A stretch of DNA of 13,765 bases from Anaerolinea sp. (GTDB lineage: Bacteria > Chloroflexota > Anaerolineae > Anaerolineales > Villigracilaceae): the NCBI GenBank assembly GCA_020720965.1, contig DYNS01000030.1, positions 1 to 13,765 of the forward strand. The letters are read 5' to 3'. Under the pieces are notes generated by a model that saw nothing but the letters and a program-made list of their open reading frames with translations, was not told where the DNA came from and searched no databases. Numbering within the stretch: position 1 is the stretch's first letter; each line of letters starts with the position of its first letter. This document shows, one piece after another, positions 12,829 through 13,765 of this stretch. A program made the position numbers and the translations under genes.

Positions 12829-13308
12829 ATGGACAGTCTTTTTTATTTGGGTCTCGGTTTGGGCGCGGTTTTTTGTGCTTATCGCGCCATGGTTACGCAA
12901 AGGCTTCTCATCTGCGCTTTGTACCTGGCGGGGGTAAGCGCCCTCGTCTCTGCCATTTTGTACCTTTTGGGGGCGCATCAGGTCGCGGTGATAGAACTGA
13001 GCGTGGGGGCAGGCTTGGTGACGGTGCTGTTGGTGTACGCCCTAAGCGTGGTGGGGGATGACGCCTGGGACGCTCTCACCGTCCTGCCGCGCTGGCTGGC
13101 GGCGAGCATGGCGGCGGCTTTGGCAGCCTTGTTGGGGGCGCTGGTCTTTCCCTTTTTGCAGCCGGTTTTTAGCCCACAAAGCCCCAACCTGACGATGGTC
13201 TTGTGGCAGGAGCGGGTGCTGGATGTGTGGGTGCAAATTGCCCTCATCTTTTCTGGGGTGATGGGCGTTTTGGGCTTGCTGGCAGAAAGCGGGGAGGCGC
13301 ACCCATGA
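12829..13308 (+). CDS. NuoJ/MbhD-like membrane subunit of a complex I- or Mrp-type ion pump
   Basis: A hydrophobic protein of 159 residues with about five predicted membrane helices (roughly 3-20, 26-47, 50-76, 88-111 and 132-152). The core GAHQVAVIELSVGAGLVTVL resembles the DUF4040/MbhD segment of Mrp antiporters and group 4 hydrogenases (there typically PDVALTEAVVG-like) and also the pi-bulge helix of NuoJ. The C-terminal helix (WVQIALIFSGVMGVLGLLAE) is NuoJ-like. In complex I, Mrp and Mbh complexes this subunit lies between the NuoK-like subunit and the rest of the membrane arm. GGAG 5 bases before the ATG supports the start. It overlaps the next gene by 4 bases (ATGA). It is the first gene of an operon that leaves the window. 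Whether it belongs to NADH dehydrogenase or another pump is not settled by what is visible. Confidence 0.75.
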   Translation: MDSLFYLGLGLGAVFCAYRAMVTQRLLICALYLAGVSALVSAILYLLGAHQVAVIELSVGAGLVTVLLVYALSVVGDDAWDALTVLPRWLAASMAAALAALLGALVFPFLQPVFSPQSPNLTMVLWQERVLDVWVQIALIFSGVMGVLGLLAESGEAHP

Positions 13309-13619
13309 ACCCCCTTACCCCGTTTGGCGCGGTCTTTTTCACCATTTTGGCTCTGTTTGGGGTCAGTTTGTATGGTTTGCTCATTACCCGCAACCTCATC
13401 AAAGTTGTTCTGGTGCTGCAAATTTTGGTTAAATCGGTTGTTTTGGCTTTGGCTTTGGCGGGCAGCATCGGCGGCAACCCTGGCTTGGGGCATAGCCTGG
13501 CGGCAACTGTCATCGTAGCGGATACGATTGTGGCGGTTGTGGCTTTGGCGTTGGCGGTGCAGGTGCGCCGCCGCTGCGGAACTTTGGACGTGCCGCAAAT
13601 TTCCACCCTGCGAGGTTGA
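13305..13619 (+). CDS. NuoK/MrpC-like membrane subunit
   Basis: A 104-residue, three-helix membrane protein, a normal length for NuoK (about 100). The pattern LFGVSLYGLLITRNLIKVVL then LQILVKSVVL follows the NuoK family layout (GLxGLxxRRNLxxMLxGLEIMxNA), and SLAATVIVADTIVAVVALAL matches the third helix. At the position of the E. coli NuoK membrane glutamate Glu36 there is Gln39. The second membrane acid (Glu72) aligns with Asp73, and Lys43 stands where Asn is usual. The pattern is thus intermediate between NuoK and MrpC/MnhC. The start is the ATG that overlaps the previous stop (ATGA), with GGGGAGG 7 bases upstream; a longer in-frame reading starting at 13203 would overlap the previous gene and has no family match. 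One base separates its stop from the next ATG. Confidence 0.82.
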   Translation: MNPLTPFGAVFFTILALFGVSLYGLLITRNLIKVVLVLQILVKSVVLALALAGSIGGNPGLGHSLAATVIVADTIVAVVALALAVQVRRRCGTLDVPQISTLRG

Positions 13620-13620
13620 T

Positions 13621-13765
13621 ATGGCGGCGATACTTTCTCTTTCTCTCATACTTTTGCCCTGGCTGGGGGCGCTCCTTGTGTGGATGACCGGAGATTCTCA
13701 GCCCCGCCGCCTGAACGGGTTGGCGGTGACATTTTCCGGGCTGACGGGGCTTCTCGCCCTCACCC
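13621..13765 (+). CDS. NuoL/M/N (MrpD)-like antiporter subunit, N-terminal fragment cut by window edge
   Basis: The first 48 residues are visible (MAAILSLSLILLPWLGALLV, then WMTGDSQPRRLNGLAVTFSG). Two hydrophobic segments flank a short polar loop with RRLNG, the way NuoL/NuoM/NuoN and MrpA/MrpD proton-channel subunits begin. The ATG follows the NuoK-like stop by one base, with GAGG 5 bases upstream inside the previous gene's end. The order J/MbhD-like, K/MrpC-like, then antiporter-like occurs in both nuo and mrp/mbh operons. The family call rests on context plus a weak N-terminal pattern, since the conserved Lys/Glu residues of the channel lie beyond the window. Confidence 0.68.
   Translation, partial: MAAILSLSLILLPWLGALLVWMTGDSQPRRLNGLAVTFSGLTGLLALT

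Noticed and set aside
13203..13304. 34-residue N-terminal extension of the NuoK-like protein
   Set aside because: It overlaps the NuoJ-like gene, lacks membrane character, and the ATG at 13305 with GGGGAGG upstream fits NuoK length.
1..13765. CRISPR arrays, tRNA/rRNA genes, insertion sequences, long direct repeats
   Set aside because: Reading both strands I saw no repeat-spacer periodicity, no tRNA-like cloverleaf, and no transposase or terminal inverted repeats. A programmatic scan was not possible.

Overview
The window reads as ordinary chromosomal DNA of a free-living bacterium, most likely a Chloroflexota (Anaerolineae-like) member. This is inferred from the gene mix: a bacterial SUI1/eIF1 homologue, a cytosolic-type M16C presequence-protease homologue, a small 8-Cys ferredoxin with a C-terminal tail, an Fe/Mn superoxide dismutase, and detached NuoJ/NuoK/antiporter-like genes. 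The clear Shine-Dalgarno sites and sigma70-like promoters fit. No 16S or other diagnostic marker is present, so the phylum is a guess. Coding is dense. The longest gaps are 12603-12828 (226 bp), 2923-3137 (215 bp), 9102-9289 (188 bp) and 8331-8498 (168 bp). I saw no tRNA, rRNA, CRISPR array or insertion sequence.

Left part (1-8330, all minus strand). Reading with transcription, from right to left: an EamA-type exporter, a 966-residue M16C metallopeptidase, a CorA-type Mg/Co channel that begins with TTG one base after the peptidase stop, and a YciH/SUI1 protein 6 bases further on. These four probably form one operon from the divergent promoter region at 8331-8498. After a 215-bp gap comes a Dpp/Opp-type ABC importer: lipoprotein substrate-binding protein, permease DppB, and the start of permease DppC, which runs off the left edge. 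The binding-protein gene has a terminator-like hairpin in its leader and a strong terminator between it and dppB. That layout would set a high ratio of binding protein to permease.

Middle (8331-10500, plus strand). A superoxide dismutase gene has a near-perfect sigma70 promoter and its own terminator. A 188-bp spacer follows, holding a foldable element. Next are an overlapping antitoxin/PIN-toxin pair, visibly richer in A+T than its neighbours, and a ferredoxin gene that ends in a bidirectional terminator.

Right part. On the minus strand, a galactose-mutarotase-fold protein and an M20 amidohydrolase form a two-gene operon. Divergent from them on the plus strand, the start of a membrane-complex operon (NuoJ/MbhD-like, NuoK/MrpC-like, and the N-terminus of a NuoL/M/N-like antiporter subunit) continues off the right edge. 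Their shared 226-bp intergenic region holds a perfect TGTGA-N6-TCACA site (CRP/FNR family) and a perfect AT-rich 7-bp dyad.

I see no obviously new multi-gene system. The best leads are regulatory: the attenuator-like leader of the binding-protein gene, the foldable element before the toxin-antitoxin pair, and the CRP-like site before an ion-pump operon whose NuoK-like subunit has Gln at the usual membrane Glu position.
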